A DNA stretch of 56,285 nt. It comes from Paenibacillus plantarum (lineage in GTDB: Bacteria > Bacillota > Bacilli > Paenibacillales > NBRC-103111). Location of the stretch: positions 1 to 56,285 of the forward strand of contig NZ_WHNY01000069.1 in assembly GCF_013141695.1 (NCBI RefSeq). The letters run 5' to 3'. Each line of letters opens with the position of its first letter. The stretch's first letter is position 1. This document shows, one piece after another, positions 35,380 through 44,219 of this stretch. Both the position numbers and the translations under genes were made by a program. The notes under the pieces were generated by a model that saw only the letters and a list, made by a program, of their open reading frames with translations, ran no database searches and was not told where the DNA came from.

Positions 35380-35393
35380 CGTAAACGCTTACA
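35380..35393 (-). promoter_or_regulatory. cre site (CcpA) upstream of the chemoreceptor gene
   Basis: On the minus strand TGTAAGCGTTTACG, a strong match to the catabolite-responsive element, lies about 20-34 nt upstream of the chemoreceptor start and just downstream of a TATAAT-like box. This position would allow CcpA to block transcription. Confidence 0.65.
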
Positions 35394-35406
35394 TATAACT
35401 AGATTA

Positions 35407-35435
35407 TAAAAGGCTGCCGAGAATATCGACAGCCT
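35407..35435 (-). terminator. terminator of the mgl operon
   Basis: Arms AGGCTGTCGA and TCGGCAGCCT (35426-35435 with 35411-35420, one mismatch) and a short loop precede TTTTAT on the minus strand, 8 bases after the mglC stop. Confidence 0.75.
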
Positions 35436-35442
35436 CCATTAC

Positions 35443-36474
35443 TTACTTCGAATTCATATATTTGCGCATATCAAACGCTACTGCAGCAACGATGATCACA
35501 CCTTTGATAATTAACTGCCAGTATGGGCTGATACCGATAAACGTCAAACCGTAGTTGATAACGCTGAAAATCAATACCCCTGCAAGCACACCTGGTACCG
35601 TACCGATACCACCTGAAGTTGATACACCGCCGACAACGCAAGCCGCGATCGCATCAAGCTCATACATGTTACCATAGTTGTTCGTTGCTCCACCCGTTCT
35701 AGCTGCTTCCAATACCCCAGCAAGTCCGTAAAGCGCACCAGCAATCGCATAGATGTAGATCAAGTAGCGATTTACGTTAATCCCAGAAACGACTGCAGCA
35801 TGAATGTTTCCACCAATTGCGTACATGTATTTGCCAAGCTTTGTTTTATTAAATACGATCCAAACAATGACCGAGACAACTATCGCGAAAATAACGATAT
35901 AAGGAATCGAGTACGTTGAGCTTGATCCAATTGCTCCCGTTCCCAGGCTGCTAAAGTCTCCTCTCAATCCACCGATTGGTTGTGATTGATTTGGCTTCAT
36001 ATCGAAATACAAGGAGTTGGCACCGTACACGGCTACCATCGTTCCTAATGTCGCAATGAATGGCGGGACTTTGAATTTAGCAACGACAATCCCATTAATT
36101 AAACCCACGATTAAACCCGCTACAACAGCAATTAGAATCGGGATAATCATTGGCAATTGCGGTAAGTCTGGGAAAAATCTTCTACCATACTCCTCTGTTT
36201 GGAGCATAGAAGCGGAGATAACCGCGGATAAACCAACGATTCGCCCTGCGGATAAATCCGTTCCGCCTGTAATAAGAATGAACGCTGCACCCAATGCGAT
36301 AATGACGCGAGTGGAAGATTGCAATAAGATATCACGTAGAATACTTACGGATAAAAAGCGTGGATCATAAATCGCGATCCCAATAACTAGAACAACTAGT
36401 ACGATGTAGATAGCGTATTTGGTAATGAACCCGCTAAGGTCTCTGGATTTCAATGTTTCTGTTTTGGTAGTCAT
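35443..36474 (-). CDS. mglC: galactose/methyl-galactoside ABC permease (MglC type)
   Basis: A 343-residue BPD_transp_2 family permease with about ten hydrophobic segments. LITGGTDLSAGRIVGLSAVISASM and the VVGGVSTSGGIGTVPGVLAGVLIFSVINYGLTFIGISPYWQ block are typical of MglC/RbsC, with the closest resemblance to MglC. It would form the homodimeric channel for galactose or a related hexose. GGAGGGGG precedes ATG, 18 bp after the ATPase gene. Last gene of the mgl operon, followed by a terminator. Confidence 0.9.
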   Translation of the reverse strand: MTTKTETLKSRDLSGFITKYAIYIVLVVLVIGIAIYDPRFLSVSILRDILLQSSTRVIIALGAAFILITGGTDLSAGRIVGLSAVISASMLQTEEYGRRFFPDLPQLPMIIPILIAVVAGLIVGLINGIVVAKFKVPPFIATLGTMVAVYGANSLYFDMKPNQSQPIGGLRGDFSSLGTGAIGSSSTYSIPYIVIFAIVVSVIVWIVFNKTKLGKYMYAIGGNIHAAVVSGINVNRYLIYIYAIAGALYGLAGVLEAARTGGATNNYGNMYELDAIAACVVGGVSTSGGIGTVPGVLAGVLIFSVINYGLTFIGISPYWQLIIKGVIIVAAVAFDMRKYMNSK

Positions 36475-36492
36475 GGTTCTAGGCCCCCTCCA

Positions 36493-38010
36493 TTATGCCA
36501 TATGCTGTGCAGCAAGGCGCATAATCTCTTCTTCTGTTGCTTTATTTCCTTCTACAATACCCGTAAGACGTCCCTCACACATAACCATAATTCGGTCTGA
36601 CATCCCAAGAAGCTCGGGCATTTCAGAAGAGATCATGATAATACTTTTCCCCTGCTTCGCAAGGTCAGCAATGATGGAGTAAATCTCGAATTTCGCTCCT
36701 ACGTCAATTCCCCGCGTTGGTTCATCGAGAAGAAGTACATCAGGTTCCGTTAACAGCCATCTGGCCAGCAAAACCTTTTGTTGATTACCACCGGACAAGT
36801 TCTTAATCAGCGCATGCATATTCGGCGTTTTTACGCGTAGCATTTCGATACTCTGTTTCACTTCTTCTTTACGTTTCGCTTCCTGAATAAAACCAAATGG
36901 ATTCATGTATCGTCCCAAATTGGCAATGACCGTGTTTTCCAAAACCGATAACACAGGGAAAATACCTGTTACGCGGCGCTCTTCCGTCAGCAAAGCAATC
37001 TTCTGTTTGATCGCATCCATCGGCGATTTCAGCTTCACAGGCTTCCCATGAATAGAGATGCTTCCTGAAGCGATACCTCTCATCCCGAACAGGGATTCAA
37101 TCAACTCTGTCCGTTGTGCCCCTACAAGGCCGCCGACACCGAGAATCTCACCCTTTTTCAGCTCAAAAGACACATTCTTGAACGATTTAGGAACGACCGA
37201 AGTCAGGTCCTCTACCTTCATCAATACGCCTTCTGGCACATTACTGCGCTCAGGGAAGCGCTCTTTTAAATCACGTCCAACCATCTTGGAGATGATCATA
37301 TCTGTGGTAAGTTCGGAAGATGCCCATGTACCAATTTTGGTACCATCACGCATAATCGTTACTTCGTCCGATATTTCCAGAATTTCTTCCATTTTATGTG
37401 AAATATAGATGATCGAAACACCGCGGCTCTTCAGATCGCGAATGATCCGAAACAACTGCTCAACTTCGTTACCCGTAAGGGAGGAAGTCGGCTCATCCAT
37501 AACAATAACTTTCGAATTGAAAGAAACAGCCTTGGCGATTTCAATGGATTGCACCTTGGATACCGATAAGGTACCAACCAGTGTATCCGGCTTAATGTCC
37601 ATTTGGAGTTGTTTAAACAAACTCTCTGTATCTGTACGCATTTTTTTGTGGTCCACTAATTTCAAAGGTCCGATACCTTTTAGCGGGAATCTTCCTAACC
37701 AAATGTTCTCCATCACATTGCGATGTGGAACGGGGTGAAGCTCTTGATGAATCATGGAAATACCATTCGCTAATGCATCTTTGGAGTTCGTAATTGAAGC
37801 GACTTCTCCATTCAGCTTAATTTCTCCACCATCTGGCTTATAAATGCCGAATAAGCATTTCATGAGCGTCGATTTACCCGCACCGTTCTCTCCCATTAGC
37901 GCATGTACGCTTCCTGGACGAACTTTGAGGGTGACATTATCCAGCGCTTTGACGCCGGGGAACTCTTTGGAGATTTGATTCATTTCCAGTAAATAGTCAT
38001 GTACAGTCAT
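36493..38010 (-). CDS. mglA: galactose/methyl-galactoside ABC ATPase (MglA type)
   Basis: A 505-residue double ATPase. The first half carries Walker A GENGAGKSTLMK, a signature in LSVSKVQSIEIAKA (degenerate LSGGQ) and Walker B VIVMDEPTSSL. The second half has an altered Walker A (GGLVGAQRTEL), a normal LSGGNQQKVLLARWL signature and VLLLDEPTRGIDVG. This pattern is normal for sugar importers of the MglA/RbsA type. A 243-bp gap with two hairpins separates it from mglB, so the transporter subunits are probably made in smaller amounts than the binding protein. Confidence 0.93.
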   Translation of the reverse strand: MTVHDYLLEMNQISKEFPGVKALDNVTLKVRPGSVHALMGENGAGKSTLMKCLFGIYKPDGGEIKLNGEVASITNSKDALANGISMIHQELHPVPHRNVMENIWLGRFPLKGIGPLKLVDHKKMRTDTESLFKQLQMDIKPDTLVGTLSVSKVQSIEIAKAVSFNSKVIVMDEPTSSLTGNEVEQLFRIIRDLKSRGVSIIYISHKMEEILEISDEVTIMRDGTKIGTWASSELTTDMIISKMVGRDLKERFPERSNVPEGVLMKVEDLTSVVPKSFKNVSFELKKGEILGVGGLVGAQRTELIESLFGMRGIASGSISIHGKPVKLKSPMDAIKQKIALLTEERRVTGIFPVLSVLENTVIANLGRYMNPFGFIQEAKRKEEVKQSIEMLRVKTPNMHALIKNLSGGNQQKVLLARWLLTEPDVLLLDEPTRGIDVGAKFEIYSIIADLAKQGKSIIMISSEMPELLGMSDRIMVMCEGRLTGIVEGNKATEEEIMRLAAQHMA

Positions 38011-38097
38011 GGTAACTCCCCCTACAGCTCACGATAATCCCCACAAAGTGAAGCCTTTATTCGAAGCTTATTTCTCTTTATCTTTGCACGGGTTTTG

Positions 38098-38138
38098 AAA
38101 TAAACTGCTACGCCGTCTACCTTGACGGGAGCGTTTAT
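38098..38138. repeat. 41-bp hairpin element family C, copy 2
   Basis: ATAAAC...GTTTAT outer arms and CCGTC/GACGG inner arms. It is a gapless 30-of-41 match to 16866-16906. It lies between mglB and mglA. Confidence 0.6.
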
Positions 38139-38142
38139 CCAA

Positions 38143-38188
38143 AAATATAAGCATAATATAAGAGTGAAACTTATACTTTCTTATATTT
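38143..38188. promoter_or_regulatory. AT-rich long hairpin between mglB and mglA
   Basis: Arms of 20 and 19 nt (38143-38162 and 38170-38188) pair almost perfectly around a 7-nt loop. On the minus strand a TTTTT run ends the structure. It may act as a partial terminator or mRNA-stabilising hairpin at the mglB 3' end. It includes the 17-bp sequence also found inverted at 39452-39468. Confidence 0.6.
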
Positions 38189-38252
38189 CCAAAAAAGGAA
38201 GGCAAAAGTGCGACTATTGCTCAGTGATCGCCTCTCTTGCCCACTCTCACAA

Positions 38253-39329
38253 TTACTTCGCTTCGTTCATGTTCGCTTTTGTGATTTTTTTGTAGGAAAT
38301 CCAAACATATTTACCGTCAGTGATATCATAGCCAGTTGTTTCTTTGCTTGGCACTAAACCATTAGCAAGAGCTGTTGCTACGCTTGTTGTTGCAGCACCT
38401 TGGTTTTTCGCATCGTTTAGAACTGTCCCTAGAAGCGTTCCATCGCTAAGCGCTTGTAGAGCTGGAGCTGTTGCATCTACACCAACAACTGGAAGGAATT
38501 TGTTGTCTTTGAAATAGCCTTTTGCTTTCAAAGCTTCGATTGCACCAAGCGCCATATCATCATTGTTCGCAAGAACAGCTTCGATTTTGCTTTCGCTGGA
38601 AGCTAGGAATGCTGCCATTTTCTCTTGACCTTTAACGCGATCCCACATCGCTGTATCTTCTGCAACTTTTTCTACACCCATGCCGGAATCCGTGATCGCT
38701 TGGATAGAGAATTTCGTACGAAGCTCAGCATCTTGATGTCCTGGTTCGCCTTTAAGCATGACGTATTGGATTTTACCGTCTTTGTTCTTGTCAGCTTCTG
38801 GGTGAGCTTTGAAGTAGTCAACCAATAGTTGGCCTTCCATTGTTCCGGATTGCTCAGCTTTAGCGCCTACGTAGTAAACTTTATCCCATTTCTTCATGTC
38901 CGTATCAAGTGGCTCACGGTTCAAGAAGACAACTGGAATGTTCGCTGTTTTTGCTTTATCGATGATAACGCCAGCTGCTGTACGGTCAACGGCATTGATC
39001 GCAAGTGCATTTACTTTTTTCGTGATAAAAAGGTCAACTTTATCGTTTTGTGTCGGTTGGGAGTTTTGGCTGTCTACGATATCAACAGTTGCTTTATCTT
39101 TCGCCGAGTCGGAGATCGCTGCACGAACACCAGACATGAACGTATCGTCAAATTTATAGATCGCTACACCGATTGTTGGTTTTTTACCAGCTGCTGGAGC
39201 TGTCGTTGCTGCTGCACCCGTGGAAGCTGCTGGGGCTGTGCTTGCTGCTGGTGTTTCTGTTTTATTTCCACAACCTGCAACGGTTGCAACCAAAGCGCCT
39301 GCTACGGCAAGTGTAAGTAATTTTTTCAA
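38253..39329 (-). CDS. mglB: galactose/glucose-binding lipoprotein (MglB type)
   Basis: A 358-residue type I periplasmic-binding protein. The lipobox VAGC lipidates Cys at about residue 20 and an Ala/Thr-rich linker follows. The mature part is very like D-galactose/D-glucose-binding protein: NREPLDTDMKKWDKVYYVGA, GEPGHQDAELRT, AMWDRVKGQEKM and VLANNDDMALGAIEALK. A calcium-loop-like DKNKDGKIQ is kept. Translation starts at TTG 39329 with GGGAGGG upstream. It feeds MglA/MglC; in enteric bacteria the homologue also serves chemotaxis, and here a chemoreceptor lies next to the operon. Confidence 0.92.
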   Translation of the reverse strand: MKKLLTLAVAGALVATVAGCGNKTETPAASTAPAASTGAAATTAPAAGKKPTIGVAIYKFDDTFMSGVRAAISDSAKDKATVDIVDSQNSQPTQNDKVDLFITKKVNALAINAVDRTAAGVIIDKAKTANIPVVFLNREPLDTDMKKWDKVYYVGAKAEQSGTMEGQLLVDYFKAHPEADKNKDGKIQYVMLKGEPGHQDAELRTKFSIQAITDSGMGVEKVAEDTAMWDRVKGQEKMAAFLASSESKIEAVLANNDDMALGAIEALKAKGYFKDNKFLPVVGVDATAPALQALSDGTLLGTVLNDAKNQGAATTSVATALANGLVPSKETTGYDITDGKYVWISYKKITKANMNEAK

Positions 39330-39451
39330 GATAAGACCCTCCCTAAAAGGTATATTGTTTGTTTACATTCCTTACTATACTGGTTCAAAGGGCATAAACA
39401 AATGCAATATCCTCATGTCTTCTATCGAAATTCTCATCACTTTTCTACCAC

Positions 39452-39493
39452 ATAAGAAAGTATAAGTTTTCGGTTCCCGAAAACCGCTTTCTT
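39452..39493. promoter_or_regulatory. dyad upstream of mglB, putative regulator site
   Basis: Outer arms AAGAAAG/CTTTCTT (39454-39460 and 39487-39493) and inner arms GTTTTCGG/CCGAAAAC (39466-39473 and 39477-39484) form a nested dyad. AACTTATACTTTCTTAT on its minus strand recurs exactly at 38168-38184. It lies 123 nt upstream of mglB. Candidate binding site of the YesN-type regulator encoded upstream, or an mRNA hairpin. Confidence 0.5.
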
Positions 39494-39561
39494 ATTGGCG
39501 ATAAAACTTACCTCTAAACGCGGTCGCTCATCCCTGAATGGCTTCGATAGAGGTTTTCTCA

Positions 39562-40530
39562 TCACTTTATGAATGGAAATAGCAATTTTTGATTGTCTGA
39601 CCAGAACATATTACTCAAATCAATCGCCTTAAGCCCCGTTTCCACGCGCTTTGGCACCGTTTTTCCTTCAATGGCATCTACCGCACTTTTTACGCCTAAG
39701 TAACCGATGCTAAACGGATTTTGAATAATCGTTGCTTGAATGACCCCCTCCTGGAGCAGCTCTAGCTCCTCAGAGGTACTATCAAACGTGATGATTTTCA
39801 CCTTTTCATTCAAATTCCGACTCTGTACCGCACTAGCAACGCCTATTGAGGAGATCTCATTCAGCGCCACAATCCCATCCAGCTCTGGATGTTTGTCGAT
39901 GACATCATGCGTGAGCTTGGCGGAAAGCTCCCGATCCGTTAAACTATATACCTTATCGATCACCTGAACTTCGGGAAACTTCGATATTTCGTCCAAAAGC
40001 CCTTTCTCCCTCAGCTCCGTGTTCCGCTCCCCTTTTCTAAAGCTCATAATAGCAATTTGCCCACTCGTTCCCATCAGCTTAATCAGTTGCCGCCCTGCTA
40101 ATTGGCCTGCCGCATAATTATCCGCGCCAATAAAACTTCGCACATTATTCGTCTCTACCTCAGAATCAACCGTAATGACGGGAATGTGCGCTTTACCCGC
40201 TTCATCCACGATAGGAGAAAGCTCCTTATAGTCATTAGCCGCTAAGACAATCGCATCCGGAAGGCTTGCAATAGACTGCTCCATCAGGGCAATCTGCCCC
40301 TTCACATCAGCCTCATCACCTGGTGCTCGAAAGTCCAACGTCACATCGAATTCCTTCGCGGCGACCTCTGCCCCCAATTTTACCGTCTTCCAATAGTCAC
40401 CTTCTTGACTGCGGAGAATGACCTCCAGGTGCTTCTTCTGCTCCGTTGGCAAGGTTTCCACACTTTCGGTGCAGGAAGAAATCGAGAGAAGAGCGACGAG
40501 AACAGCGATTAGTAGTGATTTCCATCTCAT
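39562..40530 (-). CDS. sugar-binding protein of a three-component sensing system
   Basis: A 322-residue type I binding protein (Peripla_BP_4) with a signal peptide and the lipobox-like LLSISSC at about residue 20. The binding domain starts HLEVILRSQEGDYWKTVKLGAEVAAKEF and holds IVLAANDYKELSPIVDEAGKAHIPVITVDSEV. It has no permease of its own: it is the third gene after a YesM-type kinase and a YesN-type regulator, overlapping the kinase stop by four bases. This matches the XylFII-LytS-YesN type, where the binding protein presents sugar to the kinase. Confidence 0.88.
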   Translation of the reverse strand: MRWKSLLIAVLVALLSISSCTESVETLPTEQKKHLEVILRSQEGDYWKTVKLGAEVAAKEFDVTLDFRAPGDEADVKGQIALMEQSIASLPDAIVLAANDYKELSPIVDEAGKAHIPVITVDSEVETNNVRSFIGADNYAAGQLAGRQLIKLMGTSGQIAIMSFRKGERNTELREKGLLDEISKFPEVQVIDKVYSLTDRELSAKLTHDVIDKHPELDGIVALNEISSIGVASAVQSRNLNEKVKIITFDSTSEELELLQEGVIQATIIQNPFSIGYLGVKSAVDAIEGKTVPKRVETGLKAIDLSNMFWSDNQKLLFPFIK

Positions 40531-42326
40531 CCTTCACTCCCCCCTTCTTCCTCCAATATGGCTGGAATCTTAATTTGGACGATCGTTCCTTCCTCCAGTT
40601 CACTACTTACGTGGACCCCATAGTCCATGCCAAAATACAGCTGAATCCGCTCATGCACATTTCGCAGTCCGACACCTGAGCCCTTTTCACTTTTCACCTG
40701 ACCGGTCATAATACTCTTCAGTGTTTCCTCTGACATTCCGACACCATTATCTCGAATCTCGAAGAGAATTTCCCCTTCATTCATCGTGACAATGATCTCA
40801 ATCAACCCTTCATCCACCATATACTCGATCCCGTGATAGAGCGCATTTTCCACAAAAGGCTGCAGAATCAACTTGAGCGTTTTGTAGGGAAGTACCTCTT
40901 CCGAGACGTTAATCTCATATTCAAACTTGTCCTTATAACGCATCTTCTGGATAATCAAATAGTTGCGAATATGCTCGATCTCTTCCCCAATCGTAATAAT
41001 ATTTTTGCCTTTGCTGAGCGATATCCGGAAAAACTTCGACAGCGATGTGATCGTCGTCACAACCTCCTCCGTCCTCCCATTGCCAACCATTCGAACGACC
41101 GAATTGAGTGTATTGTATAAAAAATGCGGATTAATCTGCGATTGGAGAACCTCCAGCTCGTTCTTCCGCTTAATTTCCTGCTCCTCGATACTCTGATTCA
41201 TCAGCTCGCGAACCCTCGAAACCATCAAATTGAAGCGCCGCGAAAGCTGCTCGACCTCATCGGCTCCACGCACATGAATGTACGTGTCGAAATGTCCTTT
41301 CTCCACCATTTCCATCGACTTCTTCAGTCGTTTAATTGGCTGGGAAATACGTGCAGACATGAACGAGGAAATCAACAAAATGAAGAACAGTACGATGACT
41401 AACAGCCAAATCATGAACGTCGAAATTTCCTTGCGGGTCGTCACAATTTCATCGAGATAGGAGACCCCGATAATTTTCCATCCGATGTTATTGACCGTCC
41501 GCACAACATTTAACCGCGACTCCCCTTCGCTCTCATCCATATATCGGCCATATGAAAATTTAAGTGCTTGCTCCACATTCTCATATTTGAGACCAATATA
41601 AATAAGCTGCTGTTGTGGATGATACACAATGCTGCCTGCCGAATCGTCAATGATATAGACATAGCCCTTCTTACCTAGAGAAACCGTACGAAACACATCG
41701 TCCAATGTCTTGAAATTAATGTCCACCAAAATAACCGCATCAACCATCTTCCCATTCTGCTCGATCGCGACCCCTTTACTCATGGAAACTACCCACTTGT
41801 AAGGATCTTTGAATAGGTTCTGGATATGCGGTAAAGAGAACGTGAGATGGTTTGGGTTATCGAGGGCAGACCTAAACCACGACTGCTCGAGCAGCCGTGT
41901 ATTTTTGCGCATCTCGGTCGTTGGCACACCCGTGACCAACCCGCCATCCGCGGTAAATAGATGAATAGACACAATATCCTCACGCGTACTCGCGATCGTG
42001 TCTAACTGTTCGAGCAGCTTGTCCGACGGAATGCCGCGGCTTTTGGCGATTTTGGCGTCTACAACTTCGAACGTATCTGACATCCCCTTGATGTACTGCT
42101 CCAGATTGAATTGCACCTGCTCAATCACCTGGGCCGTACTCAGAAAGGCGCTCTCCTCTGCTGTTTTAGCAAATTTATTATAGAGCACCAAGGAGACAAC
42201 AAGCATGACGGTTACAGTAATAAGAATGAATGACAGCGTTATGGTAAACTGAATACTTTTTACCCGCATCGTATCGAGCATTACGTTATATAAAGCCTTC
42301 AGCAGCGTACTCACTCTGCGTTTCAA
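40527..42326 (-). CDS. YesM-type sensor histidine kinase
   Basis: A 599-residue membrane kinase. Helices at about 25-50 and 295-315 enclose a Cache-type extracellular domain (about 50-290, with LVTGVPTTEMRKNTRLLEQSWF and GYVYIIDDSAGSIVYHP). HAMP, the acceptor His in QINPHFLYNTLNSV and a HATPase (DNGVGMSEE, GVGLRNVHERI) follow. Translation probably starts at TTG 42326 after a GGGGGGAG site. It overlaps the sugar-binding protein gene downstream and lies 24 bp after its regulator gene. Together they form one sensing unit. Confidence 0.92.
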   Translation of the reverse strand: MKRRVSTLLKALYNVMLDTMRVKSIQFTITLSFILITVTVMLVVSLVLYNKFAKTAEESAFLSTAQVIEQVQFNLEQYIKGMSDTFEVVDAKIAKSRGIPSDKLLEQLDTIASTREDIVSIHLFTADGGLVTGVPTTEMRKNTRLLEQSWFRSALDNPNHLTFSLPHIQNLFKDPYKWVVSMSKGVAIEQNGKMVDAVILVDINFKTLDDVFRTVSLGKKGYVYIIDDSAGSIVYHPQQQLIYIGLKYENVEQALKFSYGRYMDESEGESRLNVVRTVNNIGWKIIGVSYLDEIVTTRKEISTFMIWLLVIVLFFILLISSFMSARISQPIKRLKKSMEMVEKGHFDTYIHVRGADEVEQLSRRFNLMVSRVRELMNQSIEEQEIKRKNELEVLQSQINPHFLYNTLNSVVRMVGNGRTEEVVTTITSLSKFFRISLSKGKNIITIGEEIEHIRNYLIIQKMRYKDKFEYEINVSEEVLPYKTLKLILQPFVENALYHGIEYMVDEGLIEIIVTMNEGEILFEIRDNGVGMSEETLKSIMTGQVKSEKGSGVGLRNVHERIQLYFGMDYGVHVSSELEEGTIVQIKIPAILEEEGGSEG

Positions 42327-42350
42327 AGCAACTCTCCCCCCTTCTAGTCC

Positions 42351-44009
42351 CTACAGCCCCTTGGCGCTGTTATTGCGATACTCCTTCGGGGAAACGCCCA
42401 CATTTTTACGAAAGGAAAAGCTGAAATAATTAGCATCCGAATAGCCTACCTTCTCAGCGATCTCTAATGCCTTCATATCCGTAGAGCGTAACAGCTCTTT
42501 CGCTGCCTCCATCCGAATGTGGTTCAAATAGTTAACGAAGGTCATTTTGGTTTCTTTTTTGAAAATGGAGCTGAAATAACCCGCACTGATATGCAAATGT
42601 CCGCACACCTTATTGATCGTGATATCGCCCTCATGATAATGGCTCTTCGTGTAATCTTTCGCTAGATCCACGAGGTTTTTATACGTATATTGACGATCCG
42701 TTGCAATATGACTCATCATGCTCGCACACAGCTCGGCCAACCAATGCTTCGCTTCCTCCAAGGAAGTGAACTTATTAATCTCGGTAAAAGGGATGAAACT
42801 CTCGCCAAATACCTCGTCAACATTCAGGTTCGAGTCCTTGGCTGCTTTGAGAATACAAGTAAGAATTTCAAGCAAATAGATCTGATAGTCCTTCACCGAC
42901 ACACCGGCCTCGATGCCCTGAAACAGCTCATCAATCGTCTCACGGATCTCTTGCATCGTGCCTACCTTAATACACCGGGTCAACGCATGTTCCTTCACAT
43001 CGTCAAATCGAACCTTATCCACGCTTCGCTTCTCCACATCATCAATGTAAATCATGCGATTGCTGCCCAGAATTAGCCTGTAGTCGAGGGAAAGAACAGC
43101 ATCTTCATACGAATAGCTGATCTTCGTGACGTCCTTCATCACACTGCCCACCCCAACAGTAAGGGTGAACTTCAAATATTTTTCCACGCTCTGCCGAATT
43201 TCTTCCAGCACTCTCATCGTATCCTGCAGCGCAGCTTCCTTGTCCCTATTTTCACTCGCCGCTAACAAGACAACCTGATCATCATGCATGAAAACGAGGC
43301 CGAGGCCGCGCTTCCCCGCAATTTCTTCGGTAATATTTAAAAGGGCGAAATATTTCAACGCCTGATCCTCTGAATATTTCAACGATATCGACTTCGACAG
43401 TTCCTCCCGATTCTCCACATCTTCTTCCGAAATAAAGACCCCATCGATGCTCAAAACGGCAACCACATAGCTATTGCCACTTAGCTCAATCCCGTAGTTC
43501 GCTGCCTTCTCAAACACCTCGTCCCGCGGGAGCTTCCGATTCATTAATGTCGCTAAGAAATTCTCCTTCAGCACCGGCATACTCTTGCGATAATGTTCTT
43601 TCAGCAGCTGCACATCCTTACGATGCGCAACCTCTTCTTGGATGTGTCCTTTTACCTTCAAAAGGGCATTCACCAGCTCCTGTGCGGAAAATGGTTTCAG
43701 CACATATTCATCAATGTGCAGCTTAATCGCCCGTTGGGCGTACTCAAATTCATCATGCCCTGTCAGGATGATGAGCTTAATCGTGGGAAAGCGCTCTCTA
43801 ATTGCTTCAGCAAGCTGCAAGCCATTCATAAAAGGCATCTGAATATCCGTCACAACCACATCCGGCTGCAGCCGCTCCACCATTTCCAGCGCTTCTTTCC
43901 CGTTCTCCGCCTTGTCGACAACTTCAAAGCCAATCGATTCCCAATTTATTTCACGGACGACACCTTCGCGTACATCCTCTTCGTCATCCACTAATAGCAG
44001 CTTGTACAT
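42351..44009 (-). CDS. YesN-type response regulator with AraC DNA-binding domain
   Basis: A 552-residue regulator: receiver (1-120; VDDEEDV, phospho-Asp in VVTDIQMPFMNG, Lys in VLKPFSAQE), a long central region (about 150-430), and a C-terminal AraC-type double HTH (about 450-550; SAGYFSSIFKKETK and VGYSDANYFSFSFRKNVGVSPKEYR). ATG 44009 has GGGAGG about 6 nt upstream; a longer frame to 44033 is less likely. First gene of the regulator-kinase-binding protein operon; the likely target is mglB immediately downstream. Confidence 0.92.
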   Translation of the reverse strand: MYKLLLVDDEEDVREGVVREINWESIGFEVVDKAENGKEALEMVERLQPDVVVTDIQMPFMNGLQLAEAIRERFPTIKLIILTGHDEFEYAQRAIKLHIDEYVLKPFSAQELVNALLKVKGHIQEEVAHRKDVQLLKEHYRKSMPVLKENFLATLMNRKLPRDEVFEKAANYGIELSGNSYVVAVLSIDGVFISEEDVENREELSKSISLKYSEDQALKYFALLNITEEIAGKRGLGLVFMHDDQVVLLAASENRDKEAALQDTMRVLEEIRQSVEKYLKFTLTVGVGSVMKDVTKISYSYEDAVLSLDYRLILGSNRMIYIDDVEKRSVDKVRFDDVKEHALTRCIKVGTMQEIRETIDELFQGIEAGVSVKDYQIYLLEILTCILKAAKDSNLNVDEVFGESFIPFTEINKFTSLEEAKHWLAELCASMMSHIATDRQYTYKNLVDLAKDYTKSHYHEGDITINKVCGHLHISAGYFSSIFKKETKMTFVNYLNHIRMEAAKELLRSTDMKALEIAEKVGYSDANYFSFSFRKNVGVSPKEYRNNSAKGL

Positions 44010-44219
44010 GCCTGACCTCCCAGGACTCCCCAATTTAGCTCAACCCATATCGTATTCTAATATCACCACCATTGTACTCACTGCCCATCGAATATACAAA
44101 TAGAATTATTCATGCTTGTCTAAGGAAACATTGGTAAAAATCCCCTGCAAGGTGTTAAAATAAGCGTGGAGCATATGTAAATCTTGACACCATACCACAC
44201 CCCACCACTCGGACAACGA

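Noticed and set aside
38829..39320. Cysteine-rich 163-codon plus-strand frame opposite mglB
   Set aside because: Cys and Trp richness comes from reading Ala/Thr codons of mglB in reverse. No start signal.
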